Positions 27,699 through 37,937 of a stretch of 64,000 bases of DNA are shown one piece after another (position 1 is the stretch's first letter; each line of letters starts with the position of its first letter). Position numbers and translations under genes: made by a program. The notes beneath the pieces were generated by a model, which worked only from the letters and a program-made list of their open reading frames with translations, did no database searches and was not told where the DNA came from. Source of the stretch: Clostridia bacterium (GTDB lineage Bacteria > Bacillota > Clostridia > TANB77 > CAG-508); contig JARHYK010000005.1 of assembly GCA_029258515.1 (NCBI GenBank), forward strand, positions 1-64,000. Reading direction: 5' to 3'.

Positions 27699-28559
27699 AT
27701 GATTTTGGAAGAAAAAGAAACAGTTAATAAATTTATTAAAGAAAGTTTAGAAACAATATTAGGAGCTTTAATTATGGCAATAGGGACATCATTATTTTTA
27801 CTTCCAAATCAATTATCTTCTGGAGGATTTGCAGGAGTAGGAACAATATTATACTATTTATTAAATGTTCCGATGGGAAGTACAATTTTTGTATTAAATA
27901 TTCCACTTTTTTGTTTAGCAGTATATAGATTAGGAAAAAATTTTTTTGTAAAATCATTAGTAGGAACAATAAGTTTTTCTATATTTGTAGATATATTAGA
28001 TAAAATGAAGCCGGTTACAAATGATAGACTTTTAGCTTGTATTTATGGAGGAATAATAATAGGGATAGGAACAGCATTAATATTAAAAAGTAATTCTTCA
28101 ACAGGGGGATCTGATTTAGTAAGTTTTTTGGCGAGAAGCTATAAACCGAATTTGAGAATTAGTAATATAATAATTATTACAGATACAATAATGGTAATTT
28201 TAAATATGATATTTTTTAAAGAAATAGAAATTGGACTATATTCTGCAATAACAATATATATAATGGGAAAAATAATAGATGTAATATTTGAGGGTATATA
28301 TTGGACAAAATTACTAATAATTATTTCAAATAAAAACGAGGAAATATCAAAAGAAATAGGGGATAAAATAAAAAGAGGAGCGACTGGAATATATGGAAAG
28401 GGAATGTATAAAGAAGAAGATAAATTAGTATTAATGTGTGCAGCAGCAAGAGGGGATATTGTAAGAATAAAAGATATTATAAGTAAAATAGATAAAAATG
28501 CTTTTGTTATAATAATAAATGCAAGAGAGGTTGTCGGAAAAGGGTTTAAAAAAGAATAA
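27699..28559 (+). CDS. YitT family membrane protein (DUF161/DUF2179)
   Basis: 286 aa. Five to six hydrophobic helices (~15-210) with the signatures LPNQLSSGGFAGVGTIL and STGGSDLVSFL, then a soluble DUF2179 domain (~215-286: RGATGIYGKGMY, DIVRIKDIISKID, FVIIINAREVVGKGF). YitT proteins are widespread Firmicute membrane proteins of undefined transport role. The ATG has AGGTGAT upstream. Confidence 0.9.
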   Translation: MILEEKETVNKFIKESLETILGALIMAIGTSLFLLPNQLSSGGFAGVGTILYYLLNVPMGSTIFVLNIPLFCLAVYRLGKNFFVKSLVGTISFSIFVDILDKMKPVTNDRLLACIYGGIIIGIGTALILKSNSSTGGSDLVSFLARSYKPNLRISNIIIITDTIMVILNMIFFKEIEIGLYSAITIYIMGKIIDVIFEGIYWTKLLIIISNKNEEISKEIGDKIKRGATGIYGKGMYKEEDKLVLMCAAARGDIVRIKDIISKIDKNAFVIIINAREVVGKGFKKE

Positions 28560-28668
28560 ATTTGAAATATTATGTAAAATATGTTAAAATATATTTGTAA
28601 CTAGTAGTAATCCTAATTTACACCATGGATGACAAAATTTTAAATAAATATTTTAAGGAGGACAAGTT

Positions 28669-29127
28669 ATGAAACGATTTCACAAGGAAGAAGGAAAGGA
28701 TGTAGTATATGTTCAGTTACAAGATGTTGTGTTTATTATTAATCAAACAGAAATTTCTATACCGGCATCAATTGCTGAAAAAGTATTTTCTAGAACATTG
28801 ATTATCGATGATACGAACCGGTTTGACTTCGTAAAATTCGAAGAAGAGGCAGAAGTAAAATTTTTTGAAAATTTAAATTTTGTTGTGGACTATGATAAAT
28901 ACAAAGATTTAGGAAGAAGAGAACTAAAAAAAGAACGGAAAAAATTGATAAAAACGACAAATAAAATGATTCAAGAATGGAATAAGATGACTATTCAAAT
29001 GCGTAAGGAGAATATATATTTATTAGAAGAAATAGAAAGAACTGAATATGTAGTAAATTGTTTACAGGAGATTTATGGGATAAAGACAGGAAAAAATCCA
29101 ATGAACTTGCCAGAATTTGTGAAATGA
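28669..29127 (+). CDS. Unknown 152-aa soluble protein
   Basis: Family not recognised. Seen: an N-terminal region DVVYVQLQDVVFIINQTEI, then a long charged helical second half (~80-140, RRELKKERKKLIKTTNKMIQ) suggesting coiled coil, and no membrane segment. A strong AAGGAGG lies before the ATG and a clear terminator follows, so it is a single-gene unit. It holds two in-frame CGG codons (28819-28821 and 28936-28938) with no frame break, unusual for this window. Confidence 0.7.
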   Translation: MKRFHKEEGKDVVYVQLQDVVFIINQTEISIPASIAEKVFSRTLIIDDTNRFDFVKFEEEAEVKFFENLNFVVDYDKYKDLGRRELKKERKKLIKTTNKMIQEWNKMTIQMRKENIYLLEEIERTEYVVNCLQEIYGIKTGKNPMNLPEFVK

Positions 29128-29133
29128 AAGATA

Positions 29134-29166
29134 AAAACCACCTTGTTATTGCTAGGTGGTTTTCTT
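29134..29166 (+). terminator. Rho-independent terminator
   Basis: AAAACCACC / GGTGGTTTT stem with T-rich tail after the 152-aa gene. Confidence 0.85.
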
Positions 29167-29251
29167 TTGTAAATTAAAATAAATCCTTTTCAAACAATTC
29201 AAAATATAGTATAATAAAGTAGAAAATAAATGGAAGTAAGGGAAAATAAAA

Positions 29252-30127
29252 ATGAAAATACAAGAATATACATTAAAAGATATAGATTGTTTTAATTTAA
29301 AAGATACATTTCAATGTGGGCAATGTTTTAGATGGGAAGAAAATGAAGATGCTAGCTATACTGGGATTGTAAGACAAAATGTTATTAATATAAGAAAAAT
29401 AGATAATAATGAATATCAAGTAAGAATGTTAGGAAATGAAGATATTGAAAAATTAGTTTATGAATATTTTGATTTAAATAGAGATTATGGAAAAATTCAG
29501 AACAAATTGTCTTGTGTAGATGAAAATATGAAAACAAGTATAAAATATGGACAAGGAATAAGATTATTAAATCAAGATTTATGGGAAATATTAATATCAT
29601 TTATAATCTCAGCAAATAACAATATTCCAAGAATACAAAAAATAATTAAAAGACTAGCGGAAAGTTATGGAAAACCAATAGATTTTTTAGGAAATGTTTA
29701 TTATACTTTTCCAACACCAGAAGAATTAAAAGATGTAACTATATCAGAATTTAGAGAGTTAGGGTTAGGATTTAGAGATAAAAGAATATATGAAACAACT
29801 CAAAAAATATTAAAAAAAGAAGTAGATTTAAAAAAACTTGAATGTATTTCTAATACACAAGAAGTAAGAAATATTTTATTAACATTACCAGGAGTAGGAC
29901 CAAAAGTGGCTGATTGCATTTTACTATTTTCAACATTAAAAAGATTAGAAGTATTTCCAATAGATGTATGGGTAAATAGAGTAATGAATGAGCTATATAT
30001 TCATGGCAAAGAAGATAAAATTAATAAAAATGAAGTGTTAAAATTAGCAGAAGAAAAATTTGGGAATTTAGCAGGTATAGCACAACAATATCTATTTTAT
30101 TGGAGAAGAGAACAAGAAAAAAACTAG
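29252..30127 (+). CDS. ogg: 8-oxoguanine DNA glycosylase (OGG1 type)
   Basis: Bifunctional base-excision glycosylase/AP lyase removing oxidised guanine. Seen: an N-terminal OGG_N-like region with FQCGQCFRWEE, LIISANNNIPRIQKIIKRLA-type core (~112-132), helix-hairpin-helix LLTLPGVGPKVADCILLF (~210-227) and the catalytic region FPIDVWVNRVM with the conserved Asp; the Lys of GPKVAD is the likely Schiff-base residue. 291 aa. It starts a run of repair genes; addB begins 9 bases after the stop. Confidence 0.9.
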   Translation: MKIQEYTLKDIDCFNLKDTFQCGQCFRWEENEDASYTGIVRQNVINIRKIDNNEYQVRMLGNEDIEKLVYEYFDLNRDYGKIQNKLSCVDENMKTSIKYGQGIRLLNQDLWEILISFIISANNNIPRIQKIIKRLAESYGKPIDFLGNVYYTFPTPEELKDVTISEFRELGLGFRDKRIYETTQKILKKEVDLKKLECISNTQEVRNILLTLPGVGPKVADCILLFSTLKRLEVFPIDVWVNRVMNELYIHGKEDKINKNEVLKLAEEKFGNLAGIAQQYLFYWRREQEKN

Positions 30128-30136
30128 GAGGAAAAA

Positions 30137-33100
30137 ATGGGGTTAAGGTTAATATATGGAAGATCAGGAACAGGAAAAAGTGAATACTGTTTTGAAGAGA
30201 TAGCAAAAAATATAAAAAATGGGGAGAAAGTTTATTTAATAACACCAGAACAATTTTCTTTTACAGCTGAACAAAAATTAATGGAAAAAGTAAATCAAGA
30301 AGCTATAATACAAGCAGAAGTCATACATTTAAGTAGATTAGCTAAAAGAGTTGTAAAAGAGATAGGAAATAATACACCTAAAATGACAAAACGTGGAAAA
30401 GCAATGCTAATTAGCCATATATTTTCAAAACATAAAAATGAATTAAAATATTTATCAAAGTCAAGGGAAAATATTGAACTTGCAATATCAAGTATAACAG
30501 AATTTAAAAAACATGGAATAACATTGGAAAGATTAAAAGAGCAGATTGAAAAAACAGAAAATATATATTTAAAGACTAAATTACAAGATATTTTAATAAT
30601 TTATGAAAATTATGATGAAAAATTGAGTAAAACATATATAGATGAAATTGATGAATTAGAAATACTTGCTAATAATATATGGAGAATAGATTGGTTACAT
30701 GATAGTTATATATATATAGATGAATTTGCAGGATTTACACATCCAGAATATCAAGTAATTGAAGAATTAATAAAATATGCAAAACAAGTAAATATAACAA
30801 TAGCAACAGACAATTTAGAAAAATTAACAAACCCAGACAAAGATATTTTTTATACTAATAAGCAAACAATAAAAAAATTGAAAAATATTATAAAAGATAA
30901 TGATTTAGAAGAAGAAAAACCAATATGTTTAGAAAAGCTAGTAAGGTTTAAAACTAATGAATTAGCTCAAATAGAAGAAAACCTTTTTAAAGTTAAACAA
31001 GTAAAAGTAGAAAAAACAGTTGATAATATATCAATATTTTTAGCTAAAAATCAATATACAGAAATTGAAAATATAGCAAAAGAAATAATAAAAGAAGTAA
31101 GAGAAGAAAAATTAAGATATAAAGATATATCAATAATAACAAAAAATATTGAAAATTATGCTAGCTTAGCAAAAGTGATATTTGAAAAATACGATATACC
31201 AATATTTATTGACCAAAAAAGAGAATTAAGTCAAAATATAATAATACAATATATATTAGCAATATTTGAAATATTAAGGAAAAACTATACTAGAGAAAGC
31301 GTATTTCAATATTTAAAAATAGGTTTTACAAATATACCAGAAGAAGATATATATAAATTAGAAAATTACTGTACAAAATGGGGAATAAAACAAAATAAAT
31401 TCAAAAAAGATTTTAAATATGAAGTTGAAACAAAAAAAGAGGAAATAGAATATTTAAATGAATTAAGAAAACAAATAATAGATCCTTTAGAAGAATTAAA
31501 GAATAATATAAAAAAACAAAAAACAGCAAGAGGAATAACATTAGAAATATATAATTTCTTAATGAGACAAAAAATAGAAGTGAAAATAAAAGAAAAAATA
31601 GAAAAATTGGAAGAAGAAAATAAAGTAGATTTAATACAAGAGTATAAAGAAAGTTATGAAATAATAATAAGCATCTTAGATGAAATAGTAGAAATATTTG
31701 ATGAAGAAAATATGACTATTGATGAATATATGCAAATATTAAAACAAGGATTAAAAACAAGTAGTTTAGGAAAGATACCTCGGAACACAAGATCAGGTAA
31801 TAATGGGGGATGTAGATAGGTCAAGAAGTCATAAAGTTAAGTCAGTATATATAATAGGTTTAAATGATGGAGTATATCCTAATGTAAATAGAAGTGAAGG
31901 CTTTTTTGGGGATGAAGAAAGAGAATATTTAAAAGAACAAGGAATGGAATTGGCAAAAGGAACTTTAGAGAATCTTTATGATGATAATTTTAATATATAC
32001 AAGGCATTTACAACAGCAGAGAATAAAATACACTTATCATACTGTTCAGCAGATGCAGAAGGCAAAACATTAAGACCATCAATATATATATCAAAAATTA
32101 AAAAGATGTTTCCTAAATTGCAAGAAAAAAGTGATGTTATAAATTCTATATATGAAATAACAAATAAAAAGGCCACATATGAAGCTTTAATAGAGAAGAT
32201 AGCACAAGCAAAAGGTGAGAAAATTGAGCTTACTTGGAAAGAAGTATATAACTATTATATAAATCAATTAGAATGGAAAGAGAAGTTAGAACAAGATATA
32301 AAAGGAATAGAATATACGAATCTACCCCAAAATATAAATCGAGAGACAATCCAAAGATTATATGGAAATACAATAAAGACAAGTATATCAAAACTAGAAA
32401 AATATAAAAGCTGTCCATTTTCATATTTTTTGCAATATGGGCTAAAATTAAGACCAAAGGAAGAATTAAAAATACAAAGTTTTGATACGGGTTCATTTAT
32501 GCATGAAGTGATAGATATGTTTTTTACTCAAATAAGAGAAAAAAATGAAGGATTAACAATATACCTAGATGATGAGAAAAAAATACAAAAGGAAGTAAAA
32601 AATATAGTAGAAACAAAGCTAGATTATGAAAAATACAGGTTTATGGCAACAGTAAAATGTAAAATATTAGTAAAGAGATTGGTAAAAGTAGTATCAAAAG
32701 CTTTGAAATATATTATTGAAAGTTTGGTATATAGTAGTTTTGAAATACAAGGTTCAGAAATAGAATTTGGAAAGGGAAAAGAGCATAAACCTATAATATT
32801 AGATTTAGAAAATGGTAATAAAGTAGAAATACAAGGAAAAATAGACAGGATGGATATAGCTAAAACAGAAGATGGGAATTATATAAGGATAATAGATTAC
32901 AAATCATCAGCTAAAGATATTGACTTAAATAAAGTATATGCAGGATTACAGATACAATTAATAACATATCTAGATTCAATATGTGAAGAACAAGATGTAA
33001 TACCAGCAGGGGCAATGTATTTTAGTTTGTTAGAACCAATGGTAAAAGCAAATAGAAAATTAAATAAAGAAGAAATAGATGAAAAGTTAAGAGATAATTA

Positions 33101-33488
33101 TAGAATGAAGGGACTAATATTAGCAGATATAAATGTAATTAAAATGCAAGATAATACTATAGAAGAAGGAAAAAAATCAAATATTATACCGGCCAAAATT
33201 GGAACAAATGGGCAAATAGATTTTAGAAGTACAAGAAGCGGAATAACGAGTGAACAGTTTGAAATATTGCAAAAATATATAGCTAAATTAATAAAACAAA
33301 TAGGCCAAGAGATATTGCAAGGGAAAATAGATTTAAAACCTACTAATTATAAAGGACAAAAACCATGTGAATATTGTGAATATCATTCAATATGTGGGTT
33401 TGATGTAAGAAACAACCAAAACAAATATCAATATATTGAAAAATTATCAAAAGATGATATAATTAAAAAAATAACTGATTCTTTTTGA
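30137..33488 (+). pseudogene. addB: AddB helicase-nuclease subunit, split by a +1 shift at CGG
   Basis: AddB is the second subunit of the AddAB double-strand-break resection enzyme. Part one (30137-31819) has Walker A GRSGTGKSEYC; part two (opens by 31803) has GDVDRSRSHKVKSVYIIGLNDG, the iron-sulfur cysteines (CPFSYFLQYGL; CEYCEYHSICGFD) and the nuclease IIDYKSS. At 31781-31783, codon 549, the frame reads ATA CCT CGG AAC ACA and stops 12 codons on. Skipping one base (CCT C GGA ACA CAA GAT CAG GTA ATA ATG GGG) gives IPGTQDQVIMGD, matching the family IP-x3-DQV spacing. The parts together give ~1,117 residues, a normal AddB length. No addA follows: pgeF is next. Confidence 0.9.
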
Positions 33489-33537
33489 GAAGTTTTTCAA
33501 GAGGGGTCAGTAAAATAAGGTTTAAAGAGGTATAAAA

Positions 33538-34386
33538 ATGGATTTATCTAATAAGAATGTTGTACATATAAAAAATGATAATATGGAATATATACAATTT
33601 AGAAAATTATTGGAATATAAAGATATTTTAACTCATGCATTTTCAATTGGAAAAAAAGTGGATTTTAGGACTGCTTCAAGAAATATACAAGGCAAAATAA
33701 ATATTGTGAATTATAATAAAGCTATGAAAGATTATGAAAAATTATGCTTAAGTTTAGAATTGGATAAGAATAATATAGTAAAGCCAATTCAGACACATGG
33801 AGATAAAATAGAAATTGTTAATGGCAAAATTCAAAAAGATAAACCAGATATATATGTTTCAAATTACTTAGATACAGATGGTTTGATTACGCAAAAGAAA
33901 AGTATGGTTTTAGCTACAACAAGTGCAGATTGTATTTTGATGTTTTTCTTTGATCCGGAAACAAAAACAATAGCAAATGTTCATTCTGGCTGGAGGGGTA
34001 CATATAAAAAAATAGGTGTAAAAACAGTTGAAAAAATGCAATATGAATTTAATGTAAAACCAGAAAATTTAATTTGTTGTATGTGTCCAAGTATAAGAAA
34101 GTGTCATTTTGAAGTAAAAAAAGATGTTAAAGACTTGTTTGTTCAAAGATTTAATAAGTTAGAAGAATTTGCTGGAATAATTGAAAAATGCAAGGATAGT
34201 AATGAAGAAAAATGGAAAATAGATACTATTGAATTGAATAGAATTTTATTGAAACAAAAGGGATTAAAACAAGAAAATATAATAGATAGTAAGATATGTA
34301 CAGTATGTAATTGTGAAAAAATGCATTCATATAGAATAGAAAAAGAAGAATATGGATTGGAAACAGCAATAATATCACTAAAATAA
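33538..34386 (+). CDS. pgeF: Purine nucleoside phosphorylase / multicopper-like YfiH-family protein (PgeF)
   Basis: Pgef/LACC1-family enzyme. Seen: QTHGDKIEIV, DTDGLIT, LATTSADCILMFFFDPE, NVHSGWRGTYKKIG with the His/Gly-rich active site, and CCMCPSIRKCHFEV and CTVCNCEKMHSYR near the C-terminus. 282 aa. Family members have been linked to purine nucleoside phosphorolysis/deamination and to correcting peptidoglycan precursor errors; which applies here is not shown. It starts 49 bases after addB and 11 bases before the UDG gene. Confidence 0.88.
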   Translation: MDLSNKNVVHIKNDNMEYIQFRKLLEYKDILTHAFSIGKKVDFRTASRNIQGKINIVNYNKAMKDYEKLCLSLELDKNNIVKPIQTHGDKIEIVNGKIQKDKPDIYVSNYLDTDGLITQKKSMVLATTSADCILMFFFDPETKTIANVHSGWRGTYKKIGVKTVEKMQYEFNVKPENLICCMCPSIRKCHFEVKKDVKDLFVQRFNKLEEFAGIIEKCKDSNEEKWKIDTIELNRILLKQKGLKQENIIDSKICTVCNCEKMHSYRIEKEEYGLETAIISLK

Positions 34387-34397
34387 AGGAGAAGAAG

Positions 34398-34946
34398 ATG
34401 ATATATAAGACATGGGAAGAGTTGGAAAAGTCAATAGTAGATTGTCAAAGATGTAAATTATGCAAGGCTAGGCAAAATATAGTATTTGGACAAGGAAATA
34501 GAAATGCTAAGATAATGTTTGTAGGTGAAGGCCCAGGAGCAGATGAAGATTTACAAGGTAATCCTTTTGTAGGTAGAGCAGGAAAATTAATGGATATGGC
34601 ATTTGAATTGGTTGGCATAAAAAGGGATGAAGTATATATAGCTAATATAATAAAATGTAGGCCACCAGCAAATAGAAATCCAGAGGAAGATGAGACTGTT
34701 GCTTGTATGGATTATTTAAGGAGTCAAGTAATGTTAATAAAACCAGAAATAATAGTTTTATTAGGTAGTGTAGCGTTAAAAAATATTTTAGGAAAAGAAT
34801 ATGGAATAACAGCTTCAAGAGGAAAATGGATAGAAAGAAAAGGAATTAAATATATGCCAACTTGGCATCCAGCTGCGCTACTTAGAGATGAAAATAAGAA
34901 GATAGATTTTATTAAAGATTTAATGTTAGTGATGGAAGAAAAATAA
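34398..34946 (+). CDS. Family-4-like uracil-DNA glycosylase (4Fe-4S)
   Basis: Removes uracil from DNA. Seen: N-terminal CQRCKLCKARQNIVFGQGN with cluster cysteines, GEGPGADEDLQGNPFVGRAG (uracil pocket), NIIKCRPPANRNPEEDE with another cluster Cys, and PTWHPAALLR (catalytic-loop motif). 182 aa fits UDGa/UDG4. A GGAGAAG RBS is upstream. It forms a compact run with pgeF and the oxidoreductase downstream. Confidence 0.93.
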   Translation: MIYKTWEELEKSIVDCQRCKLCKARQNIVFGQGNRNAKIMFVGEGPGADEDLQGNPFVGRAGKLMDMAFELVGIKRDEVYIANIIKCRPPANRNPEEDETVACMDYLRSQVMLIKPEIIVLLGSVALKNILGKEYGITASRGKWIERKGIKYMPTWHPAALLRDENKKIDFIKDLMLVMEEK

Positions 34947-34962
34947 GTATTAGGAGAAATAA

Positions 34963-36225
34963 ATGAAAGATATAAATGAAAAAGTTGATAGATGTTTAAA
35001 TTGTATAATAAAACCATGTTCATTAAAAGGATGTCCTTTGGAAAACAATATACCACAATTTATAAAAAGTATAAAAGAAAATGATATTAAAAAGGCATAT
35101 GAAATAGTATCACAAACTAGTGTGTTACCAGGTATATGTGGAAGAATATGTCCACATCAAAAACAATGTCAAGGAAGTTGTGTAAGAGGAATTAAGGGAG
35201 AAGCTGTAGAAATAGGAAGTATTGAAGCATATATATTTGATAGAGCAATGGAAAAAGGATTTAGTTTAAGAAAAATATATAACATGGATGAAAAAGGCAA
35301 GAAAGATAAAAAAGTTGCTATTATAGGAGGAGGACCTGCAGGATTAACGTGTGCAGCTTTTTTGGCAAAGGAAGGTATTGATGTTACAATTTTTGAAAAA
35401 CAAAAAAAATTAGGTGGAATATTAACATATGGAATACCTGACTTTAGATTGCCAAAAGATATAGTAGAAAAAAGTATTCAAAATATTTTGGATTTAGGGA
35501 TAAAAGTAGAATATGAAAAAAAATTAGGATGTAATTTGAATTTAGAAGAATTGAAACAACAATATGATGCTATATTCATTTCAGTTGGAGCAAATAAATC
35601 ATCTAAGATGGGAGTTGAAGGTGAAAATTTAATTGGTGTATATGGTGGAAATGAGTTACTGGAAAATAATAATCATCCCAATTATTTAGGAAAGAAGGTA
35701 GCAGTTATTGGTGGCGGAAATGTTGCGATGGATTGCGCAAGAACTGTTAATAAAAAAGGTGCTAAAGAAACATTATTAATTTATAGACGAGCAGAAGAAC
35801 AAATGCCAGCAGAGAAAAAAGAAATATTAGACGCAAAAAAAGAGGGTGTAAAATTTTTATTTCAAAATAATGTAGTTAAGATTATGGGAAATGAAAAAGT
35901 AGAAAAAGTAGAATTGATAAAGACAAAACTTGTTAAGAAAGAAGGAGAACAAAGAGAAGTTCCGGTAAATATTGAAAATAGTAATTATCAAATAGATGTA
36001 GATTATATAATAATGGCTTTAGGAGGAACTGTTACTGATGAAGTTCAAGCTTTGATGTTAAGACATAACAAATGGGGAAATATTGAGGTTGATGAAAATG
36101 GTAAAACAACAGATGAAAAAATATATGCAGGAGGAGATGTTGCAGGAACAAAAGGAACAGTTGCATGGGCTGCAAGATCAGGAAGAGAAATAGCTAAAAA
36201 TATTGTTGAAACTTTAAGTTGTTAA
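34963..36225 (+). CDS. Glutamate-synthase small-subunit-like NAD(P) oxidoreductase
   Basis: 420 aa, GltD-like FAD/NAD(P)-dependent oxidoreductase. Seen: N-terminal Fe-S cysteines (CLNCIIKPC...CPL; CGRICPHQKQCQGSC), FAD-binding GGGPAGLTCAAFLAKEG (~126-142), GGILTYGIPDFRLPK, a second Rossmann motif GGGNVAMDCARTVNKKG (~255-271), and the C-terminal YAGGDVAGTKGTVAWAARSGR. No large glutamate synthase subunit is adjacent, so it may instead serve as an NADPH-ferredoxin-type (NfnB-like) or stand-alone subunit. A strong terminator follows. Confidence 0.9.
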   Translation: MKDINEKVDRCLNCIIKPCSLKGCPLENNIPQFIKSIKENDIKKAYEIVSQTSVLPGICGRICPHQKQCQGSCVRGIKGEAVEIGSIEAYIFDRAMEKGFSLRKIYNMDEKGKKDKKVAIIGGGPAGLTCAAFLAKEGIDVTIFEKQKKLGGILTYGIPDFRLPKDIVEKSIQNILDLGIKVEYEKKLGCNLNLEELKQQYDAIFISVGANKSSKMGVEGENLIGVYGGNELLENNNHPNYLGKKVAVIGGGNVAMDCARTVNKKGAKETLLIYRRAEEQMPAEKKEILDAKKEGVKFLFQNNVVKIMGNEKVEKVELIKTKLVKKEGEQREVPVNIENSNYQIDVDYIIMALGGTVTDEVQALMLRHNKWGNIEVDENGKTTDEKIYAGGDVAGTKGTVAWAARSGREIAKNIVETLSC

Positions 36226-36237
36226 TTAAAATATAAT

Positions 36238-36278
36238 AAAAAGGGTTTTATTTTGGATGAAAATAAAACCCTTTTTTA
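36238..36278 (+). terminator. Strong terminator, convergent with the gene at 36279
   Basis: AAAAAGGGTTTTATTTT / AAAATAAAACCCTTTTT 17-bp stem around GGATG with a T run; it can also serve the minus-strand gene that ends at 36279. Confidence 0.88.
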
Positions 36279-37382
36279 TTATTCTTCAATTTTATCTTTT
36301 AGACCAAAAATAGATAAAACTAATTTTTTAATACTTTTTATAATTGTAATAAATTTACTTTGTTCTTTTGTTGTTATGCTAACAGCAGTTTCTAGTCCAC
36401 CATTTTCAATCATATTATATTTATGTTCTAATTTATTCATTGTTTCTATATAATAGTCATTAAAATATGTATAACCTTCTGCAGTAGCAATATAATCTTT
36501 AAATGTATAAAGTTTTCTACGATAATTTTCTACTTCTTCTAAAGTGTTTATTTTATTGAACATATTATCAAAATATGAAGAGATAATTAAGTTTTGAGTT
36601 CTAAAATATGTGATTTTGATATGTTCTTTTAAATCATTAATTTTGTTTACTAAATTATCAACTTTACTATTTCTATCATCATTTTCTAAAATTTTATTAT
36701 TTAACTTAATAATGGATTCTTCGTTATTTAAAATACTATCAAGAGCGTTAGAGATAGCATAAAAAGTTTTTAAGGAAGTTGCTTCTACAACTTTATTTTT
36801 AAAGTTATCATTACTATTAATAGTGCTTTCAAACAAGATGTCTTCACCAAATAGATATGCTAATTGATTAACTAATGAGCATTCAACAGGATAGTATGAT
36901 GGGCTAGTTGTTTCAAAACTTATACCATAATATTTTACAAAATCTTTTGGAATGCCAATTATTTTAGATGACATAAGTTGAACAGCAGCTTCATTTAAAG
37001 CTAAACCGTAAATTTTAAATTCAGAATAATCACAAAGTCCCATTCTAATTAAGTAGTTTTTTTTGTCTTTAACTTCTTGAATATAGTGAATGCATTCATG
37101 GATTGCAAATTCTTCTCTATCTTCAGCAGGTATATGGTTATTAAAATATATTGAATTGTTTTTATAAAAATAGTTAGCTTCAGCCATCCCTTCAGGCATG
37201 TTAGCAACAAACATATTTAATCTTGAAAGTTTAATGAAAAGTTTTGTTTCATCTAATCCAAAATTAGGAAAAGTAGAGCATAGTTTAGAAGAAATATTTT
37301 TAGCAAGAGAATTAATTGTTAAAGTATCTAATTCTTCAATTACTTCAATTCCATCTTTTTTTAAATCTGATTTAATACTCAT
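36279..37382 (-). CDS. Unknown protein with HExxH motif
   Basis: 367 aa. Seen: an N-terminal region with LDTLTINSLAKNI, then EEFAIHECIHYIQEVKDKK, where HECIH fits a zinc-protease HExxH, followed ~38 residues later by ALNEAAVQLMSSK, whose Glu could be a third ligand. The C-terminal half is long and helical and ends with a short amphipathic stretch (FITIIKSIKKLVLSIFGL). No signal peptide. It could be a cytoplasmic metallopeptidase; the family is not recognised. Single gene, with GGAGATT upstream on the minus strand. Confidence 0.7.
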   Translation of the reverse strand: MSIKSDLKKDGIEVIEELDTLTINSLAKNISSKLCSTFPNFGLDETKLFIKLSRLNMFVANMPEGMAEANYFYKNNSIYFNNHIPAEDREEFAIHECIHYIQEVKDKKNYLIRMGLCDYSEFKIYGLALNEAAVQLMSSKIIGIPKDFVKYYGISFETTSPSYYPVECSLVNQLAYLFGEDILFESTINSNDNFKNKVVEATSLKTFYAISNALDSILNNEESIIKLNNKILENDDRNSKVDNLVNKINDLKEHIKITYFRTQNLIISSYFDNMFNKINTLEEVENYRRKLYTFKDYIATAEGYTYFNDYYIETMNKLEHKYNMIENGGLETAVSITTKEQSKFITIIKSIKKLVLSIFGLKDKIEE

Positions 37383-37488
37383 AGTAATCTCCTTAATAAT
37401 ATTATTCTAAGTATATTATACAATAAAAGTAGTGAAATTATATTTCATTTATATTAAAATTACATTACAAATATATTACAGTGTCATT

Positions 37489-37536
37489 TTTTGTCGAAAT
37501 GTTTTCGTTGACAATGATAAATAAGGAGAGTATAAT
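37489..37536 (+). promoter_or_regulatory. Perfect sigma-A promoter with Spo0A-box-like site
   Basis: TTGACA at 37508-37513, 17-bp spacer, TATAAT at 37531-37536. TTTTGTCGAAA at ~37489-37498 just upstream matches the Spo0A box core TGTCGAA. The promoter is clear; Spo0A control is a suggestion only. Confidence 0.75.
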
Positions 37537-37584
37537 GTGTATAAATTGTTAACAGTTAATAAAGTTTTAGGGAGGTGAAATATC

Positions 37585-37932
37585 ATAGAAGAAATACTAA
37601 AAATTTTACTTAAATTGAAAGAAAGCCAAAAAAAAATACAAGCTATCATGGAAGATGTAAAACAAAAAATAGCACTAAAAGAGGGTGGATTAGAAAAAAG
37701 GTTAAAGATACTAGAAGATAGAATATCTTATTTAGAAGAAAATATTCATAGGATAAATAAGTCAGTAATGTGTATGGAAGTAGAACACGAAGAAAAATTA
37801 CAAATTTTATTTGATGCAAATTCGTATGTGAGAGAAAAAATTGATAATCAAGAAAAAAAGCTAAAAGAATACAATATGACTTTGGACAGATATTCAGATG
37901 AATTTTATATCTTAAATTCAAAAGTTCAGTAA
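37585..37932 (+). CDS. Small coiled-coil protein, probably with a non-canonical start
   Basis: About 115 residues, charged and helical throughout with heptad pattern (KRLKILEDRISYLEENIHRI); no membrane segment, function unknown. The first standard in-frame start is TTG 37615, but GGGAGGTG at 37570-37577 sits 38 bases before it. At ideal distance the frame offers only ATC 37582 or ATA 37585, with coding-like codons after it (EEILKILLKLKESQKK). An AUA/AUC start, or a mutated ATG, is therefore likely. The gene has the best promoter in its region and a strong bidirectional terminator, so it is probably expressed. Confidence 0.65.
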   Translation: MEEILKILLKLKESQKKIQAIMEDVKQKIALKEGGLEKRLKILEDRISYLEENIHRINKSVMCMEVEHEEKLQILFDANSYVREKIDNQEKKLKEYNMTLDRYSDEFYILNSKVQ

Positions 37933-37937
37933 TAACA

